From Chloroflexota bacterium (GTDB lineage Bacteria; Chloroflexota; Anaerolineae; Anaerolineales; Villigracilaceae), in assembly GCA_016191895.1 (NCBI GenBank), contig JACPVD010000093.1, forward strand, positions 1-13,888: a stretch of DNA of 13,888 bases, read 5' to 3'. Position numbers and translations under genes: made by a program. Positions 12,830-13,888 of this stretch are shown piece after piece; the stretch's first letter is position 1, and every line of letters begins with the position of its first letter. Under the pieces are notes generated by a model that saw only the letters and a program-made list of their open reading frames with translations, was not told the DNA's origin and searched no databases.

Positions 12830-12896
12830 CCCGCGACTGGTTTAACCCAGCACTCACTTAGCAGGCGAGCCCATTCAGCCACTCTGGCACCTCCCC
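12810..12896 (-). tRNA. tRNA-Ser (anticodon GCT)
   Basis: This 87-nt class II tRNA reads serine AGC/AGU codons. Acceptor GGGGAGG pairs with CCTCTCC (one G-U) and the discriminator is G, as expected for serine. The D-stem is CCA/TGG, and the anticodon loop CTGCTAA gives GCT. A long variable arm (CTGG/CCAG stem) supports serine, and the T-arm is GCGGG-TTCGAAT-CCCGC. CCA is not encoded. Its own promoter and terminator are visible. Confidence 0.95.
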
Positions 12897-12928
12897 AACA
12901 ATGTACAACTGCTCGTCTGACGCTTGAT

Positions 12929-12956
12929 ATTGTAATCGCAAATCAAAAATCGTCAA
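12929..12956 (-). promoter_or_regulatory. Promoter of tRNA-Ser(GCT)
   Basis: On the minus strand, -35 TTGACG (plus 12951-12956) and -10 TACAAT (plus 12929-12934) are spaced 16 bp apart, about 32 nt upstream of the mature tRNA 5' end. Confidence 0.7.
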
Positions 12957-12965
12957 CACGTGCGC

Positions 12966-12986
12966 CGGGTACAGGGCTTATACCCG
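12966..12986. other. Hairpin downstream of tRNA-Ser(TGA)
   Basis: CGGGTA (12966-12971) and TACCCG (12981-12986) form a 6-bp perfect stem 10 nt past the tRNA 3' end. No T-run follows on the minus strand, so termination here is uncertain. Confidence 0.4.
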
Positions 12987-12996
12987 AATTGTAAGG

Positions 12997-13081
12997 CGGA
13001 GGGAGTGGGATTCGAACCCACGTTGGCTTTCACCAAACATGTTTTCAAGACATGCGCCTTCAGCCGCTCGGCCATCCCTCC
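12997..13081 (-). tRNA. tRNA-Ser (anticodon TGA)
   Basis: This 85-nt class II tRNA reads serine UCN codons, mainly UCA. Acceptor GGAGGGA pairs perfectly with TCCCTCC; the discriminator is G. The D-arm is GCC-GAGCGGCTGAA-GGC, and the anticodon stem CATGT/ACATG holds the loop CTTGAAA, giving TGA. The variable arm is long, and the T-arm is GTGGG-TTCGAAT-CCCAC. CCA is not encoded. It lies 100 bp upstream of tRNA-Ser(GCT) on the same strand, each with its own promoter. Confidence 0.95.
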
Positions 13082-13088
13082 ATAGGAA

Positions 13089-13122
13089 CCGACTTTTGTC
13101 GGAGGCGGAAGCGATTTTACCA
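13089..13122 (-). promoter_or_regulatory. Extended -10 promoter and leader hairpin of tRNA-Ser(TGA)
   Basis: On the minus strand, TGGTAAAAT (plus 13114-13122) is an extended -10 element about 32 nt before the tRNA 5' end. The leader holds a small hairpin, CCGAC-AAAA-GTCGG (plus 13089-13102). No convincing -35 at normal spacing is seen. Confidence 0.5.
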
Positions 13123-13140
13123 TATATAAATTCCCCGGCA

Positions 13141-13211
13141 TGTCACCCTGAGCGACAGCGAAGGGTCTCTACGCCCATCGGTAGAGATGCTTCGCTTCGC
13201 TCAGCATGACA
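13141..13211. repeat. REP-like palindromic repeat of 71 bp
   Basis: Two imperfect inverted arms of about 30 nt begin TGTCACCCTGAGCGACAGCG on the left and TGTCATGCTGAGCGAAGCG when the right arm is read on the minus strand. They flank a short centre, CGCCCATCGG. This CCCTGAGCG...CGAAGGG class of palindrome is widespread in bacterial intergenic regions. Its right end supplies the likely -35 (ATGACA) of the next gene. Confidence 0.8.
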
Positions 13212-13234
13212 CATTAAAGGCTCTACTTTATAAT
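13206..13234 (+). promoter_or_regulatory. Promoter of the FAD oxidoreductase gene, leaderless configuration
   Basis: The -35 ATGACA (13206-13211, 5 of 6 to consensus) and a perfect -10 TATAAT (13229-13234) are spaced 17 bp apart. The ATG at 13242 lies 7 nt after the -10. The -35 is the terminal hexamer of the palindromic repeat. Confidence 0.65.
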
Positions 13235-13241
13235 CACCCCA

Positions 13242-13888
13242 ATGGACAAACACGACGTCATCATCATAGGCGGGGGAGTTGCTGGTCTCACTGCCGCCCT
13301 GCACCTCGCCGAGCGCGGACTGAAACCGTTAATCCTCGAATCGAACGAACACATTGGTGGTCGCTTGGCTGGTTTGCCTGAAACGAATGTCAAAGGCAAA
13401 AACTTCCCTGCCGAACATGGCGTGCATGGAATTTGGTCTTCGTATTGCAATCTAAAGTCCATGCTTCGGCGACATGGCGTTGTCGATCAATTCACACCCG
13501 CCACCGACGAGCAATGGATCTACCGCGTGGGCGACCACGTCCGACGCGCGAACATCGGCAGTGCCATTCGTAACAGCATCATCCCCGCGCCGTTTCATTA
13601 CATTCAACTTTTTCTCTCGCCGCGTTTCTGGGGCATGCTCACCCTGCGCGACATCCTCTCCATTTTCAACGTCTGGTCGGTGCTGGTGATGGCGCTGGGC
13701 ATTGATCCCTTCGTCGAGAATCAGCCGATGGAGGGGTTCACTTTTGGCGGTGCACTCAAGAAATGGGGACCCGCCTTCCGTTCGCTCTTTTTCGGTCTCA
13801 CTCGCAACGGGCTCGCCACCGATCCCGATCAAGTTCCGTTGGCGGGTTTCCTTGCCTTCCTGCGTTTTTACACCCTCATGCGCCGCGA
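13242..13888 (+). CDS. FAD-dependent oxidoreductase, amine oxidase/carotenoid desaturase-like (3' truncated by window)
   Basis: The first 215 residues are visible and the frame stays open to the window edge. The N-terminus is a dinucleotide-binding Rossmann motif (DVIIIGGGVAGLTAALHLAE) followed by the acidic LILES strand end and GGRLAG, typical of FAD-binding flavin amine oxidase and phytoene desaturase superfamily members. The later stretch AEHGVHGIWSSYCNL resembles the GGxHG(F/W)..YxNL motif of carotenoid desaturase and isomerase-like relatives, so a lipid or carotenoid substrate is possible. Hydrophobic helices near residues 125-160 suggest membrane association. ATG 13242 is chosen because of the TATAAT ending 7 nt upstream. 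The substrate cannot be determined, and a C-terminal domain may lie beyond the window. Confidence 0.85.
   Translation, partial: MDKHDVIIIGGGVAGLTAALHLAERGLKPLILESNEHIGGRLAGLPETNVKGKNFPAEHGVHGIWSSYCNLKSMLRRHGVVDQFTPATDEQWIYRVGDHVRRANIGSAIRNSIIPAPFHYIQLFLSPRFWGMLTLRDILSIFNVWSVLVMALGIDPFVENQPMEGFTFGGALKKWGPAFRSLFFGLTRNGLATDPDQVPLAGFLAFLRFYTLMRR

Overview
The window is a gene-dense bacterial chromosomal segment of moderately high GC content. It carries mostly housekeeping genes, separated by unusually repeat-rich and palindrome-rich spacers. Gene content and style suggest a Chloroflexota (Anaerolineae-like) genome: the YacL-type PIN/TRAM protein next to cysS, a DUF951 protein, a PknB-like kinase with an extracellular sensor, and the characteristic small dispersed repeats. 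This assignment is inferred from recognition, not from a search.

Layout. At 1-165 a 47-bp tandem repeat array abuts and enters the 3' end of a HAD phosphatase gene (minus strand), which lies downstream of moaA (minus strand). A divergent promoter region at 1934-2048 separates moaA from a membrane PIN/TRAM protein (yacL-like, plus), followed by a strong terminator and cysS (plus). A minus-strand membrane protein of unknown function follows. Next come a DUF951 gene and a GT4 glycosyltransferase, probably one operon (plus). After a 526-bp repeat-rich gap lies panC (minus), apparently trailed by a 12-codon remnant resembling the start of a SelW/Rdx-family gene. Divergent from panC are a 71-aa conserved-looking small protein and then ssb (plus), preceded by an overlapping 20-codon upstream ORF. 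A transmembrane Ser/Thr kinase and rsmI (plus) follow. Two tRNA-Ser genes (GCT and TGA, both minus) converge on rsmI, with an 85-bp tandem duplication of the 3' end and terminator of the first. The window ends inside a FAD-dependent oxidoreductase gene (plus).

The genes do not form one pathway. They cover cofactor synthesis (moaA, panC), translation (cysS, rsmI, two tRNA-Ser), DNA maintenance (ssb), envelope glycolipid or glycan synthesis (GT4), signalling (kinase) and RNA metabolism (the PIN/TRAM protein, tentatively). I do not see a defence system, CRISPR array, transposase, prophage or secondary-metabolite cluster.

The most interesting signals are regulatory and structural. Four genes have a -10 box ending only 6-7 nt before the ATG, which predicts leaderless mRNAs, alongside other genes with clear Shine-Dalgarno sites. 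The other notable signals are the tRNA-Ser 3'-end duplication, the ssb upstream ORF, the repeat array supplying the HAD C-terminus, and the ten-cysteine kinase ectodomain.
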